Positions 9,071 to 18,803 of a stretch of DNA of 64,000 nt are shown piece by piece. This stretch comes from JADJTT01 sp049306275. Its GTDB lineage: Bacteria; Bacteroidota; Bacteroidia; Chitinophagales; Saprospiraceae. How positions within the stretch are numbered: position 1 is the stretch's first letter; the number at the start of each line of letters is the position of its first letter. Location: the NCBI GenBank assembly GCA_049306275.1, contig JBAQQB010000173.1, positions 1-64,000 of the forward strand, read 5' to 3'. The notes below the pieces were generated by a model. The model ran no database searches. It worked only from the letters and a program-made list of their open reading frames with translations, and was not told the DNA's origin. The position numbers and the translations under genes were made by a program.

Positions 9071-9694
9071 TTAATTCTTTGACTTAAGGTATGCAATAAA
9101 ATGAATATTCCCGGATGAAAAAGACAATGCCCGTCGATTCAATCGTTGAATAAATTCGGAATATGTTTTCTTTACATCCCGCTCTCCCAGGTTTGGATAA
9201 ACTTGGGATCCATCATCAGGGTCATGATAAATAATACTTGTGCCATTTGCAGTGCCATCACCTTTTAACCCAACAATAACTACAGCATGGTTGCATTGGA
9301 AAGGTTTATCACATCCATCCCATGCAACCCAAATTGGCGATTTGTCAAGATAATTAGCAAATGTCTCAAGAGTAAAACTTTGAGGTGAAATAGTCTCAAA
9401 TCCAAATAATCTCAAAGTTCGAATATCATCAGCAGGAAGGCCTGAAAAATAATTACTCCAATATTTAAACGTTGCGATTAAGCGAACCTGTTCAGGAGTG
9501 AGCGCATCCGGCAGACAGGCGTTGGCATCTTTATTATCTCGCCACCAAAGAATCATTGCAATGGAGGCGGACCAGCAAGATGTATTGTCTGGCTGGGGGA
9601 TAAAAGGAACATAATGGTATATGTTATACTTATCCTGACCAACCGCTTGAATCGAGAGGATAAATGAGATAGTTAATATTATTATTTTTTTCAT
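9071..9694 (-). CDS. Secreted papain-like cysteine protease, AvrRpt2 (C70)/C39-like
   Basis: The start at 9694 gives MKKIIILTISFILSIQAVGQ, a standard signal peptide, and leaves a 10-bp gap to the upstream gene; an earlier start would overlap it. The catalytic Cys40 is in PDNTSCWSAS, His136 in CNHAVVIVGL and an acidic residue follows in YHDPDDGS. The QPDNTSCW block with a single compact domain resembles AvrRpt2-type papain-like proteases (Pfam Peptidase_C70-like); C39-like peptidases are the other possibility. No C-terminal extra domain. It is the third distinct cysteine-peptidase type in the island and follows paralog 3. Confidence 0.85.
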   Translation of the reverse strand: MKKIIILTISFILSIQAVGQDKYNIYHYVPFIPQPDNTSCWSASIAMILWWRDNKDANACLPDALTPEQVRLIATFKYWSNYFSGLPADDIRTLRLFGFETISPQSFTLETFANYLDKSPIWVAWDGCDKPFQCNHAVVIVGLKGDGTANGTSIIYHDPDDGSQVYPNLGERDVKKTYSEFIQRLNRRALSFSSGNIHFIAYLKSKN

Positions 9695-9704
9695 GTTTCT
9701 AAGT

Positions 9705-11630
9705 TTAAAAACTTTGAAGATAAATTCGCCCATAATTCGATTTTTGCCTCGAAATAACTATGGGTTTTTCTTGACCTTTAATATAATATGCTATTTCAAA
9801 TTCAAAGTCATTAGAATCTTGCATTAATATAACTTCCTCCACTTTAGAAAGCTCTTCTTCTCTGGGTTTGATCACTATCCTTTTTGACATTTCTTTGCCG
9901 TTGACTGTGTAGAATAAATTCACTTCTGCTACAAGGATTTTCTCTTGCTGAAAAAAGTCAAGGTCTCCTTCAACGAAAACCGGTTTACGAATATAATCTG
10001 GTGCCAAAGCCAATACCCCCATTTCCTGGCTAGTCCAGTCCGTTTCCGTTGAAACCCCTCCAAAATAGCTCCATTTTGTTTTATATTCATAAGCGAGCCA
10101 TTTATTCCGGTTATCATCCCCTTGCCAGCCATAGCTCAATGCAAAATTATTGGCCTGCTCGTTGAACAATTTTTTGTTAATCTGTAACCCCTCAAGGGTA
10201 ACAGAGCCGTCCTGGTGGGTCTTGCGGAGCAATACTTCCACAGAATTGATGTATTTTCCGAAATCATCATTATTAATAGAACCGTCAACTCGAACAAAGA
10301 CCTGCCTCTGTTTATAAAGAGGGTCATCCAGATTTATTCTCAAGAAACAAGAAGGACAATTACTTAGCGAAATTAAGGATCCAAAATTCTGATCAAAGCG
10401 GTTCATCCTAGTCTCCAAAGTGTATTTATTCAAGCTGAACGTATATTCTCCCGAACGCTTAACTTTTTTCATCCTATAGGACAGGGCAACTGAAAGACTA
10501 GGGATTGGCATTCGGTCAGGCCCTTTGGCTTTGTTCATATTAATAGTATCTTTTGGAGTTATTTTTGGGGGAGGCACAAAGGTTTTTCCTTGAGCCCGAA
10601 AAATAGAATCCCTTGCGTTTTGCGCCTTTGATTTGGCCAGTTCCTCTTTCTTCATGTTTTCATTATATACTTTTTCTTGTTGTGTATTGTAATCGATTGC
10701 TTCTTTCCTGTATTTATTCAAGTTTTCAGTTGCTCGATCAAGCATGCTTTTTTGACTGGTGCCACCAATTAAGTTGTTCACACTTGGGACGCCGGAGCCG
10801 TCGGCCTTGTCAAACATCAAAGCCGATAATTGATTATAGGCAATTTCGACCAGTTTTTCAATTTGGGCATCTCCGCCTACCTGAATTACTTTAATGGCGC
10901 CCTTTTGCCTCAATTCCTCAAAGACACCTGTTATCTCTGTTGAAAACATCGGGGTCGCGGCGGCTGCCTGAAAGGCCTGGTGGGAATATATTTGATCCCA
11001 ATTTGCCTTAATTTCGGCTGTTTGTGGAGAGAGGAAACCTTGTATTTCCATCTCAAAAGAAATAGAGAAATCTGGGGTAGGCGTTTGAAAAGTAGCCCAT
11101 AATATGTCAGAAGCCTCTTTTGTGAGGTGAACCGAAATGGCTACATTTTGACCTTCCAGAATGGGGGCGGTTCCCAATCCGACCACCCGTTTTACATCCC
11201 CCCCTTCTTTGTTGAAGGAGGAAATCAACATAACGGTACCACTTTTGTAGATGACGGGGCCGACAATAATGCCGCTGCTTTTAATCCTTCGCAACGCCCT
11301 CTCTGCTTCTTTGATCTGTTCATTAGTGACATTCAACCTTACAACTGCGTGGATAATCCCTCCAGCTTGATCGGATTCAGTGACCATCTGTGCCCGGTTA
11401 GCATCGGAATCTGTATTTCGAACGTATTTAACAAAAGAAAACATGGGCATCCCATCGGGATGCGTCGCCAGCTGAATCTGGTTTGGCATGTAGTAATAGT
11501 TGTTCCCGTTCTTCAAATCTGGAAAAAGAGTAAGATCTCCGGCTCCTATTGGTTTATCAAGCAAAAATTGCTGGGCAAGCGCACTTTGCCACAGGAAGAG
11601 CATAATTAAACCCAAAAACACCTTTTTCAT
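9705..11630 (-). CDS. Secreted paralog-family protein 3
   Basis: The start at 11630 (MKKVFLGLIMLFLWQSALAQ) gives a clean signal peptide. Family blocks in order: NYYYMPNQIQLATHPDG and MFSFVKYV (residues about 45-75), GGIIHAVVRLNVTNEQIKEAE, GLGTAPILEGQNVAISV, LWATFQTPTPDFSISFEM, then an alpha-helical linker of charged residues (about 290-360) with a Pro-rich stretch, then NLDDPLYKQRQVFVRVDG and a C-terminal pair of beta domains. The same order is seen in the copies at 17075-18799 and 18804-20621, to which it looks closest. Function unknown; expected secreted. Confidence 0.8.
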   Translation of the reverse strand: MKKVFLGLIMLFLWQSALAQQFLLDKPIGAGDLTLFPDLKNGNNYYYMPNQIQLATHPDGMPMFSFVKYVRNTDSDANRAQMVTESDQAGGIIHAVVRLNVTNEQIKEAERALRRIKSSGIIVGPVIYKSGTVMLISSFNKEGGDVKRVVGLGTAPILEGQNVAISVHLTKEASDILWATFQTPTPDFSISFEMEIQGFLSPQTAEIKANWDQIYSHQAFQAAAATPMFSTEITGVFEELRQKGAIKVIQVGGDAQIEKLVEIAYNQLSALMFDKADGSGVPSVNNLIGGTSQKSMLDRATENLNKYRKEAIDYNTQQEKVYNENMKKEELAKSKAQNARDSIFRAQGKTFVPPPKITPKDTINMNKAKGPDRMPIPSLSVALSYRMKKVKRSGEYTFSLNKYTLETRMNRFDQNFGSLISLSNCPSCFLRINLDDPLYKQRQVFVRVDGSINNDDFGKYINSVEVLLRKTHQDGSVTLEGLQINKKLFNEQANNFALSYGWQGDDNRNKWLAYEYKTKWSYFGGVSTETDWTSQEMGVLALAPDYIRKPVFVEGDLDFFQQEKILVAEVNLFYTVNGKEMSKRIVIKPREEELSKVEEVILMQDSNDFEFEIAYYIKGQEKPIVISRQKSNYGRIYLQSF

Positions 11631-11640
11631 ATCCTTACTT

Positions 11641-13716
11641 TTAATCTTCAATCAATATTTCTAGGAGGTCCTTAAACCTGTTCAAAATAAGCTCCTGCTT
11701 GGGGACTTCCCCGTTGGGACCTGGCTGAACTATAAGCTCCGCAGCTTTTTTCGCCCTTTCGATGAAACTCTGATCGTTGTCTTTTAATTTGTCGGGAATG
11801 ACTGCATAAACATAATCGTCGTTAATCTTTGAATCCCAGTCGAAGGCGAGTTTGCCTTTTTCCTTGTGATTGATTATCAGTCGGTAAGCGTAGCCAGGAA
11901 CATCGGCGTCTGTATATATCCGTTGACTGACCAAAGGTTCGTTTTTCGAAACGGTAAGCGGAATGTTGGATTCCGTTTCTTTACCGTATTTCATGTAGCG
12001 AAGCTGAAGAGTAGCCCTGGTAATCCCCTGTTCCCTCATTTCGTCCAAGTCGGCTTCAAATTCGATGGTGCGCGGTTTGACAGGGCAGGTTAGGGTAACA
12101 GCTTCCCAATCCCCTTTCTGCCATAAAGGGTTCTCGGGGTAGCGTTGCCCCCCTCTCAGGCTCCACTGGACCTTATAGTCGTAAACGTCGGCGCTTTTGT
12201 CTCCCTCGCGTGCGTATGTAATGGTGGCCAGCCGGCCTTTTTGGCGAATTACCTCCGGGCTAAGGGTGGCAGATGCTTCGAAACTGTTTCCGCTGCTTCG
12301 CTTCTTCATTACATTAATGGTCACATAATTGATTTCCTCCTTGAATATGTCCATGGCCTCTACATCTACTATAAAATTGATATCCCTGTGCTCGAAAAAC
12401 GGGTCGTTGAGATTTACCTGGGTCACACATTTAGGATTGTTTTTCACCTGGTCGTAGGTACTGGCAAGGTTGGTCACCATTTGAAAACGGCGTCTGATGG
12501 GAAGCGTAATGTTGTCGAGGCGGATGGTTTTGCGCAGGAGACGGTTGGAATTCATTTGCGTGCAGGACTTGAACTTATAGCCCCCCTGTGCAGCTTTCTT
12601 TATAGCTTCGTCGCCCAGTTTCACCCCCGTCTGGAGGTTAGACATCGTGGAAAGTTCCGGGAAAGCCGGCTCTGTAAATGCGTTAAGGAAGAAATTAAAG
12701 AACGCTTCCCGGATCACCTGGAGGCGAGTATCGTCAAGGGTTTCTTCCCAGTTCAGTACGATCAATTCCTTGCTCTCGAAGTAATCATACATTTTGCGCA
12801 CCATATTTTCGCTTACGCCATATTCCCAAGGGCTCCCTGTATCCCCCGCGCCTGTTGTGTTTCCGGCAACGTTGTCGATTGCCTGAAGGCCAATGAGCAC
12901 ATTGACCATTCCGTCGCCGGTACCGCATTGATCGGTTAGTTTATTCTTGTTCTTTTCGTAGTAGGCGATTGCCTGATCGTACAGTTTAGGCTGTTTGTCA
13001 AGTTCTTTCTTGATCAGATCATAAGCCATGCCGTCACCCTGCTGGTGGGTGATATCAAGTTTATATTCCAGGGTACCCCTGGCAGCCTTCACCAGCAAAG
13101 TATATTCATAATCCAGCACCATGGAAATATCGGTGATAGACCGGGACTTGCGAAAGGTCGCATCGAGCAGCTGGGCTGCATTTTTATCCATCCGCGCTGC
13201 AACGGCAGCTTTTCCACCCGGCATAGGCGGGGCCATTCCACTGGTAATGAGGGTGGAAGTCATTTGTTTATCCTGCAAAACGGCAGAGACTATCCTGAAA
13301 GACTCGCCTTGAGCAGCTTGAAGGTCAACAGGGCCAGCAAGTATGCCCTTACCTTTTGTTTTTTGCGCCAATTTGGTTGCCAAATCTTTTTCTTCCTCGG
13401 GAGTAAATCCCCATTCAAATAAAGCGTGTAATAACGCTCCCTGCACGCCTCCCTGTTCGGCCCGTTGTTCAGTAGTGAATTTTACAAAAAGGAATTCCGG
13501 CGTACCGTCGGGTTTTTCGCCCAAATGAATAGACTCTGAAGGGGGCAAATAGTACCAATTCTCAGAATCTGGGCTTTTGAACAAGGTCACATTCATGCCG
13601 TCACTCATCACCACTTCTGTTTTGGAATCGTATTGGAGTGCCTGGGCGACAGAGTATTCTGTAATCAAGGACAGGTTGATCAACATTATTGCCAGGAGGA
13701 CATTGAAATGTTTCAT
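11641..13716 (-). CDS. Secreted paralog-family protein 4
   Basis: The longest member (691 residues). A signal peptide is followed by MSDGMNVTLFKSPDSENWYY-LPP, PDGTPEFLFVKFT, GALLHALFEWGFTPEEEK, then the block TSGMAPPMPGGKAAVAAR, KNAAQLLDATF and SITDIS. The second half has LNDPFFEHRDINFIVDVE, a beta domain, and a C-terminal motif DDYVYAVIPDKLKDNDQ followed by a short helical tail. This copy and the neighbour at 13751-15691 are clearly a recent tandem pair: the same blocks occur at the same spacing. Gap to the downstream paralog is 10 bp and to the upstream one 34 bp. Function unknown. Confidence 0.8.
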   Translation of the reverse strand: MKHFNVLLAIMLINLSLITEYSVAQALQYDSKTEVVMSDGMNVTLFKSPDSENWYYLPPSESIHLGEKPDGTPEFLFVKFTTEQRAEQGGVQGALLHALFEWGFTPEEEKDLATKLAQKTKGKGILAGPVDLQAAQGESFRIVSAVLQDKQMTSTLITSGMAPPMPGGKAAVAARMDKNAAQLLDATFRKSRSITDISMVLDYEYTLLVKAARGTLEYKLDITHQQGDGMAYDLIKKELDKQPKLYDQAIAYYEKNKNKLTDQCGTGDGMVNVLIGLQAIDNVAGNTTGAGDTGSPWEYGVSENMVRKMYDYFESKELIVLNWEETLDDTRLQVIREAFFNFFLNAFTEPAFPELSTMSNLQTGVKLGDEAIKKAAQGGYKFKSCTQMNSNRLLRKTIRLDNITLPIRRRFQMVTNLASTYDQVKNNPKCVTQVNLNDPFFEHRDINFIVDVEAMDIFKEEINYVTINVMKKRSSGNSFEASATLSPEVIRQKGRLATITYAREGDKSADVYDYKVQWSLRGGQRYPENPLWQKGDWEAVTLTCPVKPRTIEFEADLDEMREQGITRATLQLRYMKYGKETESNIPLTVSKNEPLVSQRIYTDADVPGYAYRLIINHKEKGKLAFDWDSKINDDYVYAVIPDKLKDNDQSFIERAKKAAELIVQPGPNGEVPKQELILNRFKDLLEILIED

Positions 13717-13750
13717 TTTGAATTAGTTTTTTTGTCCTTAAAAATGGACC

Positions 13751-15691
13751 TCAGTTGGATATTTTGATCAAGTCTCTGAACTGGTCGAGTATTTTTTCCT
13801 TCCCACCGGGAGGAGGAGTGATGATGTCCTTACCTAATTCCATCATTTTGTCGATGAAAGCCTCATCCCCATTTCGGAGTTTTTCGGGGATGACAGCATA
13901 AATGTACCCCGTGTTGAGATGGGCGTCCCATTCGGTTGCCAGAGGGCCCTTTGTCTTATGGTAAAATACCGTGCGGGAGGCGTAGCCCTTGGTGTTTTTA
14001 TCCATGTAAATATTGTTCTCGGCATACCCTACGTCGGAGGAAGTATTAATATTGAAGTTTGTTTGTACTTCATTTCCAAATTTATAATAGCGCAGTTGAA
14101 GGGTGACGTTTTTAATGTCCATGCCCTTCAAGTCTTCCAGTTCGGCTTCGAATTTGATAGGGGTAGGGTTAACCGGGGGATATAGGGTAAGTCCCTCCCA
14201 TGAACCCTGTGTCCAGGAGCTGTCCTGTTCAAAAATATTACCTCCGCGAAGGCTCCATTTTACGCGGTATTCAAAAAGACCCGGATTTTCATCCTGGGCT
14301 TTGGAATATGTGACCACAGCCCGGTTTCCTTCCGATCTGAAAAATTCTTTATCGAAGGTGACCTGTCTGGAAAAGTCGTTGGCGCCTTCCTCACTCCGGC
14401 GTTTGCGGATGTCGACCGTTACGAAGTTCAATTCCTTGCCGAACATTTCCTCGGCGTCGAGGTCCAAGATGAGGTATACATCCCGGTGTTCGAAGAAAGG
14501 ATCGTTGAGGTTGATGACATCGACGCACTTTTTATTGTCCCGAACCCCATCATACCACGAGGCGAGGTTTTCGACCAATTCATACTCGAGGTTGATCGGA
14601 AGCCTGACGTCCAAATTGTATGTTTCTGTGCGACGCTGGATCTTTTTCTCCAGCTTAGCGCGATCAATTTTGTAGGAGCGATAGGCGTAATTATAGTCCT
14701 TTTGTCCTGCCTGCATTTCGTCCTGGCTTTCTTCCGGGCGCCTGAATTCTTTCTCTGATACAGACCGCAGGAAATACTCCATAAAAGCATCCACCATTTG
14801 CTTGGCCGCTTCGCTTTCAGGTTGAAGATTTACCAGTTGGATATCAACCGCCTTGGACTCTTGGATAAGGGAGAACAAAGTACTCAATTCAGTATCCTTG
14901 ACGTAGTCATCACTAGAACGCTTACTGCCCTGAGTGTCATGGTAAGCATCCCTTCTATACTTCTGGAAAACAGAATCGATACGCTGCCAATTGACAATGA
15001 TCTTGCCCTTTACTGCCGGCATAAGCACGTCATAGCGGTACCGAAGTGCAATGGAAACGTCGGTGATCGACTTGGTTTTCTCAAAACTGGCCGCCATCAA
15101 CTGTGCCGCATTTTTTTCCAATAAAGCAGCTACTGCGACCTTCCCTCCCGGTATGACCGGAGCCCGCCCGGACGTTACTAAAGTTGGAGTACTTTTGTTG
15201 TTGGTGAGGATCGCAGAGACAATAGAAAAGGAATTTTTTTCGTCCGTTTTGACGTTAGCTGCACCCATGACTTTGGGAGTGGTGACTTCGCTGTACCTAG
15301 GATCTGAAACGCTTAATTCTTTGAGCTTTCCCTCCAGCTTGGCCTCCAATTCCTTTTCCTGTTGCGGAGTCAACCCCCATTCCATCAGGAAGTGCATCAG
15401 GGCTCCGTTCACTCCACCGGCATCGGTCCTGTCTTCGGCTGTATATTTCATGAAAAGAAATTGCGGTGTGCCGTCCTTTTTCTTTGCAAGCCGGAGGCTT
15501 GCGGGCAGGTAATAATATTCATTGGAAAAACGGGTGTTCTGGGTATTTGCAGCTCCGTGCAGGGTCACATTGGTGCCGTCGTTTAGCACAATAGTGACCT
15601 TATTCGAAAAGTCCAGGATCTGCCCCGGCAATTCCAGGGGAAAAAGCACGGATACCAGGAGAATAAGAAAAAGGGCTGTATATTTTTTCAT
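13751..15691 (-). CDS. Secreted paralog-family protein 5
   Basis: The start at 15691 (MKKYTALFLILLVSVLFP) is preferred; the longer frame overlaps the neighbouring gene. Blocks match the tandem partner at 11641-13716: LNDGTNVTL, EYYYLPASLRLAKKKDGTP, QFLFMKYT, GALMHFLMEWGLTPQQEK, TSGRAPVIPGGKVAVAAL, KNAAQLMAASF, SITDVS, LNDPFFEHRDVYLILDLD, TLQLRYYKFGNE and GYIYAVIPEKLRNGDE, with a helical C-terminus. An extra charged insertion lies in the middle (KRSSDDYVKDTE and a YNYAYRSYKIDRAKLEKK helix). Function unknown. It ends an internal stretch where three long paralogs follow each other directly. Confidence 0.8.
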   Translation of the reverse strand: MKKYTALFLILLVSVLFPLELPGQILDFSNKVTIVLNDGTNVTLHGAANTQNTRFSNEYYYLPASLRLAKKKDGTPQFLFMKYTAEDRTDAGGVNGALMHFLMEWGLTPQQEKELEAKLEGKLKELSVSDPRYSEVTTPKVMGAANVKTDEKNSFSIVSAILTNNKSTPTLVTSGRAPVIPGGKVAVAALLEKNAAQLMAASFEKTKSITDVSIALRYRYDVLMPAVKGKIIVNWQRIDSVFQKYRRDAYHDTQGSKRSSDDYVKDTELSTLFSLIQESKAVDIQLVNLQPESEAAKQMVDAFMEYFLRSVSEKEFRRPEESQDEMQAGQKDYNYAYRSYKIDRAKLEKKIQRRTETYNLDVRLPINLEYELVENLASWYDGVRDNKKCVDVINLNDPFFEHRDVYLILDLDAEEMFGKELNFVTVDIRKRRSEEGANDFSRQVTFDKEFFRSEGNRAVVTYSKAQDENPGLFEYRVKWSLRGGNIFEQDSSWTQGSWEGLTLYPPVNPTPIKFEAELEDLKGMDIKNVTLQLRYYKFGNEVQTNFNINTSSDVGYAENNIYMDKNTKGYASRTVFYHKTKGPLATEWDAHLNTGYIYAVIPEKLRNGDEAFIDKMMELGKDIITPPPGGKEKILDQFRDLIKISN

Positions 15692-15702
15692 ATGAAAGGT
15701 TT

Positions 15703-16386
15703 TTATCGTTTGATGATCCTTTCTTTCCAAAATGACCCGGCGACTTTTTCACCCGGGTTTTTTATTATAATGACTTCGGGCAAAGCGGCCAATTCCTTGT
15801 ATAATTTGTTTGGAGTAGTTGCAAAAGTTTTGGGGAATACCCATTCATCGGCATTCACCTCGGTACACAAAAGGTGCTCTACTGCCCGCTCGACGAAATC
15901 GGCGCAATTAAAGGTCAGCGCATTAAACGAATTTTGCCGATCGATAAAACCATTGAGGAAAGCCTCTAACTCCTTATCGGCTTCATAGGTGGTTTTGATT
16001 TTCAATAAAGCGTCGCAAGGGTAACCTTCCTCATGAGGAATGCCCTTGAGAAGCAAGGTATTCACAGTTATAGGCAACTCTGCGCTTGAAGCAGGGAGAC
16101 GGAAAAAAGTAGCAGGTATTTGTTCAAACAATCGCTGCATATCGAATTGATCTTCCTTGGGCCAAAGGTCATAGTAAAGTAAATTTCCCGTTTTTACCGT
16201 GTCGTAGGCGACAGCCCCCGGGCATTCTCTGCAGTCCCGGACCTTTACGGCGTATTTGTCGACGGCGATACCGGCATGACCGGTCCTGCCGTTAAAGGTT
16301 GCGTAAATTACGACATAAACGTCTGCTGAAGCCCATTGGGCAGCAAGGAAAACAAGGGTGAATATTTGCAGGATCTTATAAATCAC
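15703..16386 (-). CDS. Secreted permuted papain-fold (NlpC/P60 superfamily-like) protein
   Basis: A signal peptide (AAQWASA) is followed by ATFNGRTGHAGIAVDKY and, about 120 residues later, NALTFNCADFVERAVEHLL. The order His first, Cys second, with the Cys at the start of a helix, is that of circularly permuted papain-fold proteins (LRAT/YiiX-type in the NlpC/P60 superfamily). Both presumed catalytic residues are present, so it may be an amidase, peptidase or acyltransferase. It is coupled by a 4-bp ATGA overlap to the short paralog upstream (16383-17063), which suggests the two products act together. An exact family is not recognised. Confidence 0.7.
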   Translation of the reverse strand: MIYKILQIFTLVFLAAQWASADVYVVIYATFNGRTGHAGIAVDKYAVKVRDCRECPGAVAYDTVKTGNLLYYDLWPKEDQFDMQRLFEQIPATFFRLPASSAELPITVNTLLLKGIPHEEGYPCDALLKIKTTYEADKELEAFLNGFIDRQNSFNALTFNCADFVERAVEHLLCTEVNADEWVFPKTFATTPNKLYKELAALPEVIIIKNPGEKVAGSFWKERIIKR

Positions 16387-17063
16387 CTAAGTTGTTTTAG
16401 CCATTTTTCAAAGTCACCTTCCAACATCCATTTGAAAGGAATTTTCTCTCCATAAAACCTGTTATTGATCGCGAAATACATTTTGAATCTGATGCCTTTG
16501 AATCTCTCCGGATACTGCAATGCTTCTTCCATTAGCTGCGCATCCTCGGCATTGAAGTAAAATGACATGGCCGTCTTCGAACCCGCGAGCGAAGGGGTTT
16601 TGGAGGTACTTCTCAGAGACCGTAAAAGGAGATTCGAAAAAGCGTTGCTGTCCGCCTCAATTTCGGGTTCGGGGTGCAGGTCATCGGTTTCCATGAAACC
16701 GCTGCCCGCCAGGATGGCGGTGCTATCTGCTTTTCTGACAAGAAGGGACTCCGCTTCCTCCAGCTGCTCGTTGTCAAGCCCCCAAACCAATAAGAGATGC
16801 ATGACCCCTCCGGATATTGGCGAAAGACTGTCTGGCCGGAAAGCCAGAAAGGAGAATTCAGGCCTGCCATTGGCCGAAGAGATGCGCATATTGACGGGGA
16901 GGTAATGATAAATACCTTCAGGAGTGTCGATACCGTGCTGCTGCACAAGCGTGACCGGAGTCCCGTCCGAAAGCACTAGATCAACAACGTCCGGTTGCTG
17001 CGCCATTAGCACCGTTACGGTTAAAAACAGGAAGATTACCAGGCAAATAAGAGAATTCCGCAT
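16383..17063 (-). CDS. Secreted paralog-family protein 6, N-terminal domain only
   Basis: A signal peptide (VTVLMAQ) is followed by LSDGTPVTLVQQHG, IYHYLPVNMRISSANGRPE, FSFLAF, GGVMHLLLVWGLDNEQLEEAE and GSKTAMSFYFNAEDAQLMEEAL. These are the first two blocks of the family; the DP-F-RD beta domain and the C-terminal tail found in the 570-690-residue members are absent. The frame is open and ends cleanly at a stop that overlaps the next start (ATGA), so it looks like a genuine single-domain member rather than a frameshifted gene. It shows that the N-terminal domain can stand alone. Confidence 0.75.
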   Translation of the reverse strand: MRNSLICLVIFLFLTVTVLMAQQPDVVDLVLSDGTPVTLVQQHGIDTPEGIYHYLPVNMRISSANGRPEFSFLAFRPDSLSPISGGVMHLLLVWGLDNEQLEEAESLLVRKADSTAILAGSGFMETDDLHPEPEIEADSNAFSNLLLRSLRSTSKTPSLAGSKTAMSFYFNAEDAQLMEEALQYPERFKGIRFKMYFAINNRFYGEKIPFKWMLEGDFEKWLKQLR

Positions 17064-17074
17064 AAATGCTACCC

Positions 17075-18799
17075 TTAAGGAATTTGATCGATAAATATAA
17101 GTCCCATCTGGTCTTTGCCTTTTTCGTTTTTTTTCGTTCCATCTTTTTTATACCACGTAATGTTGTAGTCGATCTCGTCCCGGCCTCTTGGGAGGGTAAC
17201 CTCAAAGCCCTTTTCCGCAAGGTTGTCGCTTTCACGAATAGTTCGGTCGTCTTTCCGGATCTCGCTGAAGAATGGATATTCAATCTTAACCGAGATCGCC
17301 CTGCAATCTTTCATCACCCCTTGCAAATCCCCTTCCAGGGAAATTTCCCGTCGCTCGAACGGCGCATATAGGTTGACCATGGCTGAATTAGAAGGCGTCC
17401 AATCCGTTGTATAGGTCCCTCCGCCTACGAATTGCCAAATCGCCTGATATTCGTATTCCAACCACTTGTCAAGGTCGAGGTCGCGACGGTTCAGGTATTC
17501 GACTTTTATTTGCCCGGCAGAATCCAAAAAGACATCCCGGTTGACAAGGACCTCCTTCAGCGTTTCCTCGCCGTTTGCGTGCTTTTTGCGGATCTTGACT
17601 GTGACATTGTTGACCATCCGGCCGAACTCCCTCTCCAGAGAGCCATCGACCCCAACGTGAATAATCCTTTTTTGGAAGGCAGGGTCCCAAAGGGCTACAT
17701 CCCGGAAGATCCTTTCGTCATTTCCATATTTCTTATACAGGTCGCCTATATTAAAAGCGATGAAATGGTTACGCGATACTGTGGACCGGCCGAGAAAAAA
17801 AAGGTTTGCCTGTCCAGTAGTACTAAGTTGCTTGAGTTGATAGCCCACATTCAGCCCAAAACCTGTGGTTTTCCTGCTGCCTAAAGGGCCTTTTGGCCCG
17901 GTAAGCGCAGCCAGTGCATCGTACAACCCTCCACGGGAATCTTTTGGCACCGTTTCTGGTTCAACGCGTTTGAACAACAGGTCCAAAAGTTTGCTGTAAA
18001 CAGTGTTGAGGAGCCCCTCGAGATGTGCATCAGACCCGACAGTATTCAGGCGGATAGCACTATTTCGGAACAATTCATCAAACCCCATCTCTATATCGGC
18101 GCTGACAAAGTAGGCCGAGCCCCCGGCGGAAAAAGACTGGCTATGGCTCACTTCTGTCCAGTCTATGATCAGTTCCGCCTGATAGCTGTCGGTAAGCCCT
18201 GAAAACCCCAGTTCGAAAATAAGAGAGATATCCGGGGTTTTCATTTTCAGGTTTTCCAGAAGAAGCCTGGAACGCATCGGATCCACTTCGATTGAAAAGG
18301 CAATGCGGCTGTTTTCAAGGATCGGGGCTTCCCCAACTCCCAATACATCCCTTTTTTCTTTTCCTTCGGGCAAGAGAATGGAAGTGACCAACATGTATCG
18401 TCCACGGTCGAAAATAACCGGGGCATCCAATCTTACTTCTTTGTTGTTCAGCTCCTTTTGTAAAAATGCTTCTGCCGCTTGGATCTGTTCCGGGGGAGTA
18501 TCGTACAACACCAGGAAAGTTACGATCCCTCCGCCTCCCGCTTCTCCGATGGTGCTGCCTCCTGCAACAACTGTGGGTTCTTCCGTAACGTATCGAAGAA
18601 ATGAAAACTGGGGCAGAGAATCCTTGTCAAGGCCTAAACGGGCCCTTGAAGGCAGGTATTTAAATGTAAGAGAGTCGCCAAAAACCGGAAAACACCAAAG
18701 CCCTTCTGCCTGTATGCCGCGATCGATCATGATCTGTTGGGCCTGCAGTTGGGTATACAAACTAAAGAGAAGCGCTGAAAATAGAAGCCTTCGGTTCAT
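17075..18799 (-). CDS. Secreted paralog-family protein 7
   Basis: A signal peptide (LYTQLQAQ) is followed by FGDSLTFKYLPSRARLGLDK, LPQFSFLRYV, GGGGIVTFLVLYDTPPEQIQ, GVGEAPILENSRIAFSIEVD and MKTPDISLIFEL. The second half has LWDPAFQKRIIHVGVDG, VTVKIRKKHANG, then a beta domain and a C-terminal strand with FIDQIP. It most resembles the copies at 9705-11630 and 18804-20621 (G-EAPIL block in place of TSG-AP). A Gly-rich patch near residues 95-105 is particular to this copy. Gaps are 4 bp upstream and 11 bp downstream, so it is within one transcription unit. Function unknown. Confidence 0.8.
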   Translation of the reverse strand: MNRRLLFSALLFSLYTQLQAQQIMIDRGIQAEGLWCFPVFGDSLTFKYLPSRARLGLDKDSLPQFSFLRYVTEEPTVVAGGSTIGEAGGGGIVTFLVLYDTPPEQIQAAEAFLQKELNNKEVRLDAPVIFDRGRYMLVTSILLPEGKEKRDVLGVGEAPILENSRIAFSIEVDPMRSRLLLENLKMKTPDISLIFELGFSGLTDSYQAELIIDWTEVSHSQSFSAGGSAYFVSADIEMGFDELFRNSAIRLNTVGSDAHLEGLLNTVYSKLLDLLFKRVEPETVPKDSRGGLYDALAALTGPKGPLGSRKTTGFGLNVGYQLKQLSTTGQANLFFLGRSTVSRNHFIAFNIGDLYKKYGNDERIFRDVALWDPAFQKRIIHVGVDGSLEREFGRMVNNVTVKIRKKHANGEETLKEVLVNRDVFLDSAGQIKVEYLNRRDLDLDKWLEYEYQAIWQFVGGGTYTTDWTPSNSAMVNLYAPFERREISLEGDLQGVMKDCRAISVKIEYPFFSEIRKDDRTIRESDNLAEKGFEVTLPRGRDEIDYNITWYKKDGTKKNEKGKDQMGLIFIDQIP

Positions 18800-18803
18800 A
18801 GTT

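Noticed and set aside
12145..12939. 264-codon plus-strand frame inside paralog 4
   Set aside because: No recognisable protein features; the opposite strand carries the conserved family blocks.
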